A stretch of DNA of 64,000 nucleotides, from the NCBI RefSeq assembly GCF_017873095.1, contig NZ_JAGGJU010000004.1, positions 186,001 through 250,000 of the forward strand, in the 5' to 3' direction. Source of the stretch: Heterorhizobium halophytocola (GTDB lineage: Bacteria; Pseudomonadota; Alphaproteobacteria; Rhizobiales; Rhizobiaceae). Shown here piece by piece: positions 1 to 9,289 of the stretch. The notes under the pieces are model-generated. The model was not told the origin of the DNA and ran no database searches. It worked only from the letters and a program-made list of their open reading frames with translations. The translations under genes were made by a program, and so were the position numbers. Position 1 is the stretch's first letter; the number at the start of each line of letters is the position of its first letter.

Positions 1-44
1 GACCGTCAAAGGCCCGTCCGCCCCTGCGCACGAACCGTCGTGCG

Positions 45-665
45 TCAGGGATACATACGCGTCTTCGCCCAGTCGCCATCGGGCGTGTCGCGGTGGAATT
101 CGACCCGGTCATGCAGGCGGAACTTGCGGTCGTGCCAGAACTCGATCGATAGGGGCTTCAGCCGGAAGCCGGACCAATGGGCCGGGCGCGGGATGTCGCC
201 GAGCGCATAGCGGGCGGAATATTCGGCGACGGCTTTCTCCAGCGCAAAACGGCTTTCCAGCGGCCGCGACTGCTTCGATGCCCAGGCGCCGATGCGGCTG
301 CCGCGCGGGCGCGATGCATAATAGGCGTCGGCCTCCGCGTCGGTGACGACCTCGACTTCGCCGCGGATGCGGACCTGGCGGCGCAGCGTTTTCCAGTGAA
401 AACACATTGCCGCCTTCTTCTGGCCAAGGATTTCTCGTCCCTTGCGACTTTCAAAATTCGTATAGAAGATGAAGCCCCGCGAATCGAAGTCCTTCAACAA
501 CACCATGCGCACATTCGGCAGGCCATTCTCATCCACCGTTGCCACAGCGACGGCATTCGGATCGTTCGGTTCGGAGGCTGTCGCATCCTCGAGCCATGCG
601 CCAAACAGGGCAAAAGGTTCGGTTTCTTCGGTAAAGTCACCGGATGTTAACTTAGTATCAGACAT
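45..665 (-). CDS. pdxH: Pyridoxamine 5'-phosphate oxidase
   Basis: Oxidises pyridoxamine or pyridoxine 5'-phosphate to pyridoxal 5'-phosphate with FMN and oxygen in the cytoplasm (vitamin B6 synthesis and salvage). The 206-residue product has the usual family length. Visible family blocks are RMVLLK (53-58), YTNFESRKG (68-76), the RQVR strand (96-99), the [12 protein letters not shown] substrate loop (119-130) and the C-terminal RMYP, which is the classic PdxH end. The start ATG at 663-665 is followed by a short variable N-terminus. It is transcribed away from the lipoprotein gene at 733 with a 67 bp gap between the starts. Confidence 0.96.
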   Translation of the reverse strand: MSDTKLTSGDFTEETEPFALFGAWLEDATASEPNDPNAVAVATVDENGLPNVRMVLLKDFDSRGFIFYTNFESRKGREILGQKKAAMCFHWKTLRRQVRIRGEVEVVTDAEADAYYASRPRGSRIGAWASKQSRPLESRFALEKAVAEYSARYALGDIPRPAHWSGFRLKPLSIEFWHDRKFRLHDRVEFHRDTPDGDWAKTRMYP

Positions 666-771
666 ATTTGCCTCGAATGCGTTTCAAAGTCGTTTCAATC
701 CCCGACAACCCAATGCCGGGACTGGATGATCCGTGGAAGACATAGCAAAGTCGACAGATGACAAAAAGGGC

Positions 772-1185
772 ATGGCGCTGCTGGTGATCCGGTTTGCCGC
801 CGCCGGACTTGCGACGATTGCCCTTTCAGGCTGCGTCGGAGCCGGCCTCGATCTCTTCGGTGGCGACAAGGTCGACCGTTCGATCTCGACCAGCACCATC
901 GCCACGGCCAAGACCGCCGATCATTCCGACGAAGCGACCGTGCAGAACGCCGTGACCTCCGCCGACCTGTCCAAGCTTGCCGGCGACCCGGTACCATGGG
1001 CCAACACCACGACCGGCAGCGCCGGCGTCATCAGCGTCATCAACGAAGACCGCGACACCGGATCCATCTGCCGCAAGTTCACCACGACACGTCATGCCTA
1101 TGACGGGATCGCAAGCTTCGACGGGCGCACCTGCCTGCTGAACGACGGCCAGTGGCACCTGCTCGCCTTTGCCCGCGACTCCTGA
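772..1185 (+). CDS. Small putative lipoprotein (17 kDa surface-antigen-like)
   Basis: Predicted exported lipoprotein of unknown function. From the ATG at 772 the protein starts MALLVIRFAAAGLATIALSGC, a hydrophobic signal ending in a lipobox (LSGC), so the cysteine should be lipidated. The mature part is about 115 residues, with two further cysteines in the C-terminal half (SICRKF and RTCLL) that could pair. The ending, a compact beta-rich segment with RTCLLNDGQWHL, resembles rickettsial/rhizobial 17 kDa-type or RT0821-like surface antigens; that assignment is by eye. A GTG at 733 would add 13 residues before the signal, so 772 is preferred. A short terminator hairpin follows at 1194. Confidence 0.7.
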   Translation: MALLVIRFAAAGLATIALSGCVGAGLDLFGGDKVDRSISTSTIATAKTADHSDEATVQNAVTSADLSKLAGDPVPWANTTTGSAGVISVINEDRDTGSICRKFTTTRHAYDGIASFDGRTCLLNDGQWHLLAFARDS

Positions 1186-1193
1186 TTGACAAC

Positions 1194-1212
1194 GGCCCGC
1201 AGGGGCCTTTTC
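1194..1212 (+). terminator. Putative intrinsic terminator after lipoprotein gene
   Basis: GGCCC (1194-1198), loop gcag, GGGCC (1203-1207), followed by TTTTCC. The stem is short but the U-tract is in the right place, nine bases after the stop codon. Confidence 0.5.
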
Positions 1213-1358
1213 CCTGTAACCACTAATTAGCAGTTTTAGCGCATCATTCGCTGCAAGAGTCCGCCCGCATGGGAGTGAGGCGGGAAGAAGCAGTTTTCCG
1301 GCATGCGCCCGAATGGCATGGGGGCACGGACCCGACAGATTGAAATCGGTGGTTATCG

Positions 1359-2726
1359 ATGCGTGATCCATATTCCATCCTTGGCCTGAAGCAGACCGCG
1401 GATACCGGAGAGATCAAGGCGGCCTGGCGCAAGAAGGCCAAGTCGCTGCATCCGGATGCCAATCGCGACGATCCCGACGCCACGCAGAAATTCGCAGAGG
1501 CCGGCAAGGCCTATGAAGTCCTGAAGGATCCGGCCAAGCGCACCCGCTACGACACTCTGCGGGCAAAGGCGGAGGAACAGGGCCAGACCATCATGCAGCA
1601 GCGCCAGGCCGCCCGCGAGGCGGAGGAGCGCGCGCGCGCCGCCAAGATCAAGGCGGAGGCCGTGCTGGCCGAACTCGCCCGCGCCGAAGCGGAAAAGGCA
1701 AAGGCCCAGAAAGCCCAGGCCGAAAAGGTTCAGGCAGAGCAGGCAAAGACCGACAAGACGCAGACGCAAAAGCCTCAGTCCGCAAATCCGCAGACCGGCC
1801 AGACCCAGGCTGGGCAGAACCAGGCCGGACAGGGTCAACCCGGCGGTGCGCAGACCTCGGGAACGCGCGCCGACACCGCGCAGGCTGCAAATTCGCAGAC
1901 GGGCCAGCAGGCGAAGCAGCCGGCACAGCCGCAGGCGGCCAAGGCCGGTGCGGATGCGGCGCAGGGACAGCCAAATCAGTCCGGCCATCATGGTGCCGGT
2001 GACAGCACCCAGGGCGGTGCTCGCGCGAAAACGGCGCAGGCGAGCGCCGAAGACATCGTTTCCCAGATCTTCGGCGCCTCGCCGGAAGCTCAGGCCGCGG
2101 CCGAAAGCCTGCGCCGCGAAAGCGCCGACGAAGACGGCAGCGAGGAAGCGCGCCTCGGCGGTCCCTTCGATTTCCTCAATCTTCTCGTGCGTCGCTTCCG
2201 CGGCGGTCCGCCGCCGGAAAAGGCGCCCGATATCAAGGTCGATGCCACCGTCACGATCGAGGACCTGATTGCCCAGACGGCGGTCAACGCCGAACTGCCC
2301 GACGGCCGCGACGTGCGGGTCGCCCTCGACGGCGGTCTTTCGGAGGGCGATACCGTGCGACTGAAGGCGCAGGGCCTGAAACTTGCCGGCATGACCCGCG
2401 GCGACGTCGTCGCCACCATCCGGGTCAAGAAGTCCGACCGTTTCCGCGTCGACGGGCTCGACATCCGTACCGTCCTGCCGGTGACGCTGGAAAACGCGGT
2501 GCTCGGCTTCGACACAACGGTGGAGACCCCGACGGGCCGCGCCGACATCACCGTGCCGGCCTGGTCGGGTTCCGATCAGGTGGTGACGCTCGAGGGCCAG
2601 GGCCTGCCCGATGGCGAGGGCGGACGCGGCGACCTGAAGGTCGAACTCAGTGTCATCCTGTGGGAAAAGCCGGATGAAAAAGTCACTGATCTCATGCGTT
2701 TGATGCGCGAAGGGCTCTATTTGTGA
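1359..2726 (+). CDS. DnaJ-family co-chaperone with long low-complexity linker
   Basis: Hsp40 protein expected to stimulate a DnaK partner and hold substrates in the cytoplasm. A J-domain covers about residues 1-70 with the HPD motif at 31-33 and the following KAYEVL...RTRYD helix. Residues about 75-270 are extremely rich in Ala, Gln and Lys (repeated AQ/KAQ/TQ units). About 289-440 is a DnaJ C-terminal substrate-binding domain (TVTIEDL, GDTVRLKAQGLKLAGM, VVTLEGQGLPD). The CxxCxGxG zinc finger of DnaJ itself is absent, so it is CbpA/DjlA-like in class rather than DnaJ proper. It lies just before fabI and about 120 bp separates them. Confidence 0.93.
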   Translation: MRDPYSILGLKQTADTGEIKAAWRKKAKSLHPDANRDDPDATQKFAEAGKAYEVLKDPAKRTRYDTLRAKAEEQGQTIMQQRQAAREAEERARAAKIKAEAVLAELARAEAEKAKAQKAQAEKVQAEQAKTDKTQTQKPQSANPQTGQTQAGQNQAGQGQPGGAQTSGTRADTAQAANSQTGQQAKQPAQPQAAKAGADAAQGQPNQSGHHGAGDSTQGGARAKTAQASAEDIVSQIFGASPEAQAAAESLRRESADEDGSEEARLGGPFDFLNLLVRRFRGGPPPEKAPDIKVDATVTIEDLIAQTAVNAELPDGRDVRVALDGGLSEGDTVRLKAQGLKLAGMTRGDVVATIRVKKSDRFRVDGLDIRTVLPVTLENAVLGFDTTVETPTGRADITVPAWSGSDQVVTLEGQGLPDGEGGRGDLKVELSVILWEKPDEKVTDLMRLMREGLYL

Positions 2727-2846
2727 GCCTTCCACGACAATAACACCCTTTGTTACGCTCCCTAACAGTTGATGATGGTCAGCTAGCTTGAACCCCGGAT
2801 CGGGCTATGCCATAGGCAGGTTCGTTTAATTCTCAGGGAGCAGAGC

Positions 2847-3665
2847 ATGGCTCAGTGGTCTGGCCTTATGGCAGGCAAGCGCGGCGTCATCATGGGCGTT
2901 GCCAACAATCGTTCGATCGCATGGGGCATTGCGAAAGCCTGCCGGGAAGCCGGAGCAGAGATCGCCTTGACCTGGCAGGGCGATGCGCTGAAGAAGCGCG
3001 TCGAACCTCTGGCGGCCGAACTGGATGCCTTGATGGCCGGCGATTGCGACGTGACCGATCTGGCTTCGATCGACGCCGTCTTCGAAAACATCGAAAAGGC
3101 CTGGGGCAAGATCGACTTCGTCGTCCACGCCATCGCGTTTTCCGACAAGGACGAGCTGACCGGTCGCTATATCGACACCAGCCGCGAGAATTTCGCCCGC
3201 TCGATGGATATCTCGGTCTACTCGTTCACCGCCGTCGCCAAGCGCGCCGAGCGGATCATGAACGACGGCGGCTCGCTGATGACGCTCACCTATTATGGCG
3301 CCGAGAAGGTCATGCCGCATTACAACGTCATGGGCGTCGCCAAGGCCGCGCTCGAGGCCTCGGTGCGTTATCTCGCCGTCGACATGGGCGCCCGCGGCAT
3401 CCGCGTCAACGCCATCTCGGCCGGTCCGATCAAGACGCTTGCCGCCTCCGGCATCGGCGACTTCCGCTATATCCTGAAGTGGAACGAGTACAACTCGCCG
3501 CTGAAACGAACCGTCACCACCGACGAAGTCGGCCGTTCGGGCGTCTATCTGCTTTCGGATCTTTCGACCGGTGTCACCGGCGAAGTGCACCACGTCGATT
3601 CCGGCTATCACACGGTCGGCATGAAGGCCGTGGACGCACCGGATATCTCGGTCGTCAAGGACTGA
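2847..3665 (+). CDS. fabI: Enoyl-[acyl-carrier-protein] reductase (NADH)
   Basis: Last reductive step of the fatty-acid elongation cycle, reducing trans-2-enoyl-ACP. The 272-residue short-chain dehydrogenase fold carries the FabI-type nucleotide site GVANNRSIAWGIA (17-29) instead of the usual TGxxxGxG, and the FabI catalytic set Tyr149, Tyr159 and Lys166 in TYYGAEKVMPHYNVMGVAK. The motif RVNAISAGPIKTLAASGI follows. A good Shine-Dalgarno (AGGGAGC) precedes the ATG. The phosphoglycerate-mutase-like gene follows after 26 bp and is probably co-transcribed. Rhizobia often hold more than one fabI copy, and which one is essential cannot be told from here. Confidence 0.96.
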   Translation: MAQWSGLMAGKRGVIMGVANNRSIAWGIAKACREAGAEIALTWQGDALKKRVEPLAAELDALMAGDCDVTDLASIDAVFENIEKAWGKIDFVVHAIAFSDKDELTGRYIDTSRENFARSMDISVYSFTAVAKRAERIMNDGGSLMTLTYYGAEKVMPHYNVMGVAKAALEASVRYLAVDMGARGIRVNAISAGPIKTLAASGIGDFRYILKWNEYNSPLKRTVTTDEVGRSGVYLLSDLSTGVTGEVHHVDSGYHTVGMKAVDAPDISVVKD

Positions 3666-3691
3666 CATACCCAAAGGCAGCGGAGACAGGC

Positions 3692-4282
3692 TTGCTCATC
3701 TACATGATCCGTCACGGGCAGACAGACTGGAATGCCGAAGGACGGTTTCAGGGTCAGCATGACATCCCCCTCAATGCCACGGGCCGTGGCCAGGCAAGCC
3801 TCAATGGCGAGACCCTCGCCCATGTGCTGGGAAACGAGGCGACATCCTTCGATTATGTCGCCTCTCCCCTCTCGCGCACCCGCGAGACCATGGAGCGCCT
3901 GCGCGACGCCATGGGTCTGGAGCCTCAAGATTACCGCACCGACGACCGGCTGAAGGAAATCTGCTTCGGCGACTGGGAAGGCCAGACCTATCACGAGCTT
4001 GCCAAGGCCGACCCGGAACGGATCGCGGCCCGCGCGCTCGACAAATGGAGCTTCATCCCACCCGGCGACCACGCCGAAAGCTACGAGATCCTGTCGTGGC
4101 GGATCGGTGCATGGATGAATGAAATCGCGCGGCCAACGATCTGTGTCGCGCATGGCGGCGTGATCCGCACGATCCTGAAGCTTGTCGGTGGACATTCGGC
4201 AGACGACGCCTGCGAGATCAACATTCCGCAGGATCGCATTCTCAGAATCCGCCGCGATGGCGGTCAGGCCCTCTGGATGTAG
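3692..4282 (+). CDS. Histidine phosphatase / phosphoglycerate mutase family protein
   Basis: 196-residue member of the histidine phosphatase superfamily. The phosphoacceptor motif RHG is at 7-9 (His8), followed by QTDWNAEGRFQGQ and the LSRTRET segment; the second catalytic histidine is His154 in CVAHGGVIR. Family members are phosphoglycerate mutases or broad phosphatases, and the substrate cannot be set from sequence. The reading frame is open far upstream through fabI, so the start was chosen as TTG 3692, which has GGAG at 3682-3685; ATG 3704 is the alternative and would cut close to the RHG motif. It follows fabI in the same direction. Confidence 0.88.
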   Translation: MLIYMIRHGQTDWNAEGRFQGQHDIPLNATGRGQASLNGETLAHVLGNEATSFDYVASPLSRTRETMERLRDAMGLEPQDYRTDDRLKEICFGDWEGQTYHELAKADPERIAARALDKWSFIPPGDHAESYEILSWRIGAWMNEIARPTICVAHGGVIRTILKLVGGHSADDACEINIPQDRILRIRRDGGQALWM

Positions 4283-4307
4283 AAAAACCTGCGCTCAGCG
4301 CGAGCGC
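4283..4307 (-). terminator. Intrinsic terminator of the DUF1344 gene
   Basis: On the minus strand a GCGCTC/GAGCGC stem (4302-4307 with 4291-4296) is followed by AGGTTTTTC (T-run complementary to 4283-4287). It sits 36 bp beyond the stop of the 4343-4603 gene. Confidence 0.55.
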
Positions 4308-4342
4308 GGGCCTTAACTTGAAGTAGCTAAAAGCGGCTGGGG

Positions 4343-4603
4343 TTATTGCACCACTTCGAGATCGTCGACAACGCGCTTGCCGTCGACTTCGGTGTAGAAC
4401 ACCACGACCTTGGTCCCGGCCGTCAATCCCTCGAAATCGAATTCCGGCGGCAGATCGTAGGTCTGGCCGTCATCGAGGGTCAGCGACATGCCTTCTATGC
4501 TGACCGACTTGATCGTCGCCTCGATGTCGGCACTGCGCGCATAACCCTCGAGCGGGGAGAGAAAACTCGCAGTGGCGAGCAGAAAAGCAATGACGACGCG
4601 CAT
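4343..4603 (-). CDS. DUF1344 family small exported protein
   Basis: 86-residue periplasmic protein of unknown function. The N-terminus MRVVIAFLLATASFLSPLEG is a Sec signal peptide, probably cleaved after YARSA. The mature part reads as a small beta-domain with the block SLTLDDGQTYDLP, in which a short sequence stores the polarity expected of DUF1344 proteins, common in rhizobia. The frame stays open upstream to 4768, but the ATG at 4603 is preferred because it gives the signal peptide and has AGGA upstream. Confidence 0.82.
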   Translation of the reverse strand: MRVVIAFLLATASFLSPLEGYARSADIEATIKSVSIEGMSLTLDDGQTYDLPPEFDFEGLTAGTKVVVFYTEVDGKRVVDDLEVVQ

Positions 4604-4884
4604 TCCGGCAATCCTGAAAGGGGCAATTGAGTAAAATCCGATTATCCGAACTAGCCGGAACATTATGGCGAAATTTGCTCGGAATGATGACTGTTCGTGG
4701 AATTTTCGGATCGGAAATGTGATCCTTTCAAGTGTTGTCGCTTCAAGAACAAATGCTTGTCGCAACACATACTTTCATCGGACAACAACTTTTCCGCCGG
4801 CCCGGCGATAACCATTTCGGGAAACCTGAAATTAACTCGCTGCCTATAGCCCTTGAAGGGGGTGGCAACGGGGTGGTTGGGCGC

Positions 4885-7800
4885 ATGAGCATAGTCGGCA
4901 TAGCACGTCGCATTGGAAAGGCGGGCCGTTCTCGGCTGCGTCTGGCTGCCGCTGTACTTGCCGTTATCGGAATCGGACTTGCAACGGTCAATATCGACCG
5001 CGCCCACACTGCCGATGCGCGCCGTGACCTGGAAACCCGTCTGACCCACCGTCTGCATGACGTGCGAAACGGGCTCGGCTCGGTGCTGACCCCGTCCCTC
5101 GCCTTCACCCGTTATCTGTCCGCCACGATGAGCGCCGCCGACCGGGAGAGCGACGCCCGGCTGTTCGGCGTGCGGCGCAATTTCGTCACCAGCCACGTGC
5201 CGATCGACGGCGTGGTGCTCGCACCGGATCTCAGGCTCGATTCCGCCCAGCTCGCCGAACTCGGCATGTCGGGCGATGTGATCGACAGGCTGCAGGCGGC
5301 CATCGGTGCACTCGGCGCCGGCGCTTCCGGTCCGTCCGCCGCGATCGTGCGGACGTGCGGGGCCGACCAGCTCTGCCTGATCGCCGTCAATGCGGCGCAG
5401 GTCTCGCCGGCGCAATGGAACGGTGCCGTCACCGTCATGCGCCGGGACAGCATTCTCGGCTTCAGCCATATTCTCGACGAAACCACCCCCGACATCGCAC
5501 TCGCCGTCGCCCTGGTCGACCGCCAGGCGCCCGACGGCGATCTCACCGGAACCGAACTCCTCTACGGCATCGGCATTCCGGCCGAGGAACATCCGCTCTC
5601 CGCCTCTCTCGACCTCGAAGGCACCCGGCTGGAGATCTCGATCCTGCCGAGCAGCGGCTGGGCTGACGCAATCCCGACGGACTGGCTGTTCGACGTCATG
5701 CTTTACGGCACCGGCGGACTTCTCATCCTGACGGTGCTGTTGTCGGCGATCATCCTCAACCAGCGCGACCAGAACATCGCCGCCCTTCGCATCCGCGACG
5801 CGCGCTGGCGGCTCTTGTCAGAGCGCTTCGATCTTGCCATGCGCTCCTCCAATATCGGAATCTGGGAGTATTATCCGGCCGAGCATCGGCTGATCTGGGA
5901 CAGCCGCACGGCGGTGCTGCATGGCTGCCGCACGGATGGGGATGAGAACCTGAACAGGATGGGCGACTGGCTGGGCGCGGTGCATCCCGACGACCGGGTG
6001 GCGCTTTCGCTGATCCGGGTCGAGCCCGGCAGCACCCGCGAATGGAGCTGCCGTGTTCTGCTGGCCGATGGCGGCCTGCGCACGCTGAAGGTCGCCTGTC
6101 TTTCGAGCGAGGACGAAGACGGCAGGAGCCGGCTGACCGGCGTTGCCTGGGACGCCACCGCCGACACCACCGTGCGTGAAATGCTCGAAGAAGCCAAGGA
6201 AGGCAGCGACATCAAGAATGCCGAACTCGAACTCGCGCTGGAGGAGCTGACCTCGCGCGAGCACGACCTCTCGGAACTGTCGCACAAGTTCGACCTGGCG
6301 CTGGCCTCCTATAATTGCGGGCTGTGGGAAACCGATGCCTCGACGGGCAACGGCATCTGGGACGAACGCATGCACCAGTTGCACGGCATTGCCTATCAGG
6401 ACGGCACGGTGACGCGCAGCCAATGGCTGCAGGCCGTGCATCCGGAGGATCGCTCGACCATCCGCAAACGCTTTGAAGGACCTATCGCGCCGGGCAAGAC
6501 CGTCCAGACGGTGTCGCGCATCCTGCATGACGACGGAAGCTTCCGCTATGTCCGCTCGGTCGGGCAGCTGCATGTCGGACGCGACGGCCGGTTGAAGACG
6601 ATCGGCATCGCCTTCGATGTGACCTCGGACGTGTTGATGACCGAGGAGCTGAAGCTTGCCAAGGAAGAGGCCGACAACCGCGCCCACGAACTGGAGCTCG
6701 CCAAGAGCCGCATCGAATTCAACGCGCTGCACGACACGCTGACCGGGCTTGCCAACCGCCGCATGCTCGACATCGAGCTCGACGAACTGGTGCCGGCCGG
6801 ATCGGCCGCAGGCGACAAGTTCGCGATCCTCCATCTCGACCTAGACCGCTTCAAGGAAATCAACGACACGCTGGGGCATGCCGCTGGCGACGCCGTGCTG
6901 GTGCACGCGGCTCAGGTGCTATGCCGGCATGTCGGGCTGAACGATCTGGTGGCGCGCATGGGCGGCGACGAATTCGTCATCCTGGTACGCGGTCACGCCG
7001 ACCGCGAGGCACTTTCGGCCATGTCGGAAAGCATTATCGAGGAGATGAGCCTTCCGATCGATTTCGAGGGCTTCGGCTGCCGCTGCGGCGTGTCGATCGG
7101 CATTGCCACGGCCAGGACGCGCGAGGCCGATCCGCGCAAGGTGCTGATCAATGCCGATATTGCGCTCTACCGGGCCAAGGAACGCGGCCGCAACTGCCAC
7201 GAATTCTTCACACCCGAGCTGGAAGCCAATATCGTCCGCTCCCGGCAGCTGGCCGACGAGATGCTCGACGGCCTCGACCGCAACGAATTCGTCGCCTGGT
7301 ACCAGCCGCAGTTCGACGCCCGCAGCATGGAACTGGTCGGCGCCGAGGCGCTGATCCGCTGGCAGCATCCCGAGCGCGGCCTGCTGACCTCCGGCGCTTT
7401 CTTGAAGACGGCGGAAGAGCTGAACGTCATGGCGCGGATCGACAGCCTGGTGCTCGAGCAGTCGCTGATCGACAAGATGCGGCTTGCAGCCCTCGGCGTT
7501 CGGCTGCCGCGGGTCTCGGTCAATGTTTCGGCCAAACGGCTGCATGACACCGGCCTGATCGAACACCTGAAGACCCTGTCGCTCACCCCCGGCGAGATCT
7601 GTTTCGAGCTGGTGGAATCGATCTTCCTCGACGACGGCGACAACCTGGCCGCCCACAATATCGATGCGATCAAGGCGCTGGGCGTCGATATCGAGATCGA
7701 CGATTTCGGCACCGGCCACACCTCGATCGTCAGCCTGCTGAGACTGAAGCCGAAGCGGTTGAAGATCGACCGCCAGCTGGTCATGCCGATCGTCCATTCG

Positions 7801-8013
7801 CCGCGCGAGCGCAGTCTGGTGCGCTCGATCGTCGAGATATCCCGCTCGCTCGGCATCGAATGCGTGGCCGAGGGGGTCGAGACGGAGGAGCATGCCGCCA
7901 TGCTGCGCGAACTCGGCTGCGACATGCTGCAGGGCTATGCCTTCGCCAAGCCCCTGCCCTTCGACCAGCTGGCCGCGCTGGCGCTGCGCCCACCCATGGC
8001 GCGGGCCTCCTGA
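4885..8013 (+). CDS. Membrane PAS-PAS-GGDEF-EAL cyclic-di-GMP protein
   Basis: 1042-residue inner-membrane signalling protein able in principle to make and break cyclic-di-GMP. A transmembrane helix at about 18-35, a periplasmic sensor of about 230 residues and a second helix at 268-291 are followed by two PAS folds (about 312-427 and 465-582, both with the W-E/Y...D start), then GGDEF at 693-697 and EAL at 821-823. The EAL domain keeps the expected acidic and basic residues (NVSA, FELVES, DDFGTG, KIDR, AEGVET, QGYAFAKP), so hydrolysis looks possible. The product-inhibition site RxxD before GGDEF is replaced by GLND. The ATG at 4885 was chosen because it directly precedes the first helix; earlier in-frame starts reach 4732. 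Confidence 0.93.
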   Translation: MSIVGIARRIGKAGRSRLRLAAAVLAVIGIGLATVNIDRAHTADARRDLETRLTHRLHDVRNGLGSVLTPSLAFTRYLSATMSAADRESDARLFGVRRNFVTSHVPIDGVVLAPDLRLDSAQLAELGMSGDVIDRLQAAIGALGAGASGPSAAIVRTCGADQLCLIAVNAAQVSPAQWNGAVTVMRRDSILGFSHILDETTPDIALAVALVDRQAPDGDLTGTELLYGIGIPAEEHPLSASLDLEGTRLEISILPSSGWADAIPTDWLFDVMLYGTGGLLILTVLLSAIILNQRDQNIAALRIRDARWRLLSERFDLAMRSSNIGIWEYYPAEHRLIWDSRTAVLHGCRTDGDENLNRMGDWLGAVHPDDRVALSLIRVEPGSTREWSCRVLLADGGLRTLKVACLSSEDEDGRSRLTGVAWDATADTTVREMLEEAKEGSDIKNAELELALEELTSREHDLSELSHKFDLALASYNCGLWETDASTGNGIWDERMHQLHGIAYQDGTVTRSQWLQAVHPEDRSTIRKRFEGPIAPGKTVQTVSRILHDDGSFRYVRSVGQLHVGRDGRLKTIGIAFDVTSDVLMTEELKLAKEEADNRAHELELAKSRIEFNALHDTLTGLANRRMLDIELDELVPAGSAAGDKFAILHLDLDRFKEINDTLGHAAGDAVLVHAAQVLCRHVGLNDLVARMGGDEFVILVRGHADREALSAMSESIIEEMSLPIDFEGFGCRCGVSIGIATARTREADPRKVLINADIALYRAKERGRNCHEFFTPELEANIVRSRQLADEMLDGLDRNEFVAWYQPQFDARSMELVGAEALIRWQHPERGLLTSGAFLKTAEELNVMARIDSLVLEQSLIDKMRLAALGVRLPRVSVNVSAKRLHDTGLIEHLKTLSLTPGEICFELVESIFLDDGDNLAAHNIDAIKALGVDIEIDDFGTGHTSIVSLLRLKPKRLKIDRQLVMPIVHSPRERSLVRSIVEISRSLGIECVAEGVETEEHAAMLRELGCDMLQGYAFAKPLPFDQLAALALRPPMARAS

Positions 8014-8152
8014 GACCGGTCGCCATGGCCGACCGTCACGATCGGGCGGAAACAGGCGAGGAAAGCCTTTTTTCCACGCCGCCTTTCCACTATGTGTTGG
8101 CCGCCTGATTGCCTCACGCGGCGCGCCTGCGCCAATACCCGGTTGAAAGTCG

Positions 8153-9256
8153 ATGTCGCACAATACCTTCGGTCATCTTTTCCGTGTCACCACCTGGGGC
8201 GAAAGCCATGGGCCCGCGCTCGGCGCCGTGGTCGATGGCTGCCCGTCGGGCCTGCGCTTTCGCCCGGAGGACATCCAGTCCTTCATGGACAAGCGAAAGC
8301 CCGGCCAGTCGCGCTTCGTCACCCAGCGGCGCGAGGATGATATCGTCAAGGTGCTGTCCGGTGTCATGCCGCAGGACGATGGCACGATGATCACCACCGG
8401 CACGCCGATCTCGCTGGTGATCGAAAACACCGACCAGCGCTCGAAGGATTACGGCGAGATTGCCCGCCAGTACCGACCCGGCCATGCCGACTATACCTAT
8501 GACGTGAAATACGGGATCCGCGACTATCGCGGCGGCGGCCGCTCGTCGGCCCGCGAGACGGCGGCCCGCGTGGCGGCCGGCGCGATCGCCCGGCTCGTCA
8601 TTCCCGGCGTCACCATCCGGGCAGCCCTGGTGCAGATCGGCAAGCATAGGATCAACCGCGACAACTGGACCTGGGACGAAGTCGACAACAATCCGTTCTT
8701 CTGCCCCGACCCCGCGATGGTGCCCGTGTGGGAGGCCTATCTCGACGAGATCCGCAAGGCCGGCTCCTCGATCGGCGCCGTCGTCGAAGTGGTCGCCGAA
8801 GGCGTTCCCGCCGGCCTCGGTGCGCCGATCTACGGCAAGCTCGACCAGGATATCGCCGCCGCCCTGATGTCGATCAATGCCGTCAAGGGCGTCGAGATCG
8901 GCAACGGCTTTGGTGCTGCCGAAATCTCCGGCGAGGAAAATGCCGACGAGATGCGCATGGGCAATGACGGCAAGCCGATCTTCCTGTCGAACAATGCCGG
9001 CGGCGTGCTCGGCGGCATTTCGTCCGGCGAGCCGGTGGTCGCCCGCTTTGCCATCAAGCCGACCTCGTCGATCCTGACAGAGCGCCAGACCATCGACGCC
9101 GACGGCCACAATGTCGACCTCAGAACCAAGGGTCGTCATGACCCCTGCGTCGGCATCCGCGCCGTGCCCGTCGGCGAGGCGATGTTCGCCTGCGTGATCG
9201 CCGATCATTTCCTGCGAGACCGCGGCCAGACCGGCCGCCAGAGCCACCAGCCCTGA
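8153..9256 (+). CDS. aroC: Chorismate synthase
   Basis: Final shikimate-pathway step: 5-enolpyruvylshikimate-3-phosphate to chorismate, using reduced FMN. The 367-residue protein opens with [20 protein letters not shown], the chorismate synthase signature with GESHG at 16-20, and later shows [39 protein letters not shown] and the arginine-rich [13 protein letters not shown] end block. The ribB gene starts 33 bp downstream in the same direction, so an aroC-ribB operon is likely. A 139 bp spacer separates it from the preceding GGDEF-EAL gene. Confidence 0.97.
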   Translation: MSHNTFGHLFRVTTWGESHGPALGAVVDGCPSGLRFRPEDIQSFMDKRKPGQSRFVTQRREDDIVKVLSGVMPQDDGTMITTGTPISLVIENTDQRSKDYGEIARQYRPGHADYTYDVKYGIRDYRGGGRSSARETAARVAAGAIARLVIPGVTIRAALVQIGKHRINRDNWTWDEVDNNPFFCPDPAMVPVWEAYLDEIRKAGSSIGAVVEVVAEGVPAGLGAPIYGKLDQDIAAALMSINAVKGVEIGNGFGAAEISGEENADEMRMGNDGKPIFLSNNAGGVLGGISSGEPVVARFAIKPTSSILTERQTIDADGHNVDLRTKGRHDPCVGIRAVPVGEAMFACVIADHFLRDRGQTGRQSHQP

Positions 9257-9289
9257 GGGCCGGCACCAGACAGAGACGAGGACAAGCCC

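Noticed and set aside
24..49. Hairpin at the pdxH end as terminator
   Set aside because: The arms GCACGA/TCGTGC overlap the pdxH stop codon and no T-run follows, so it is not convincing.
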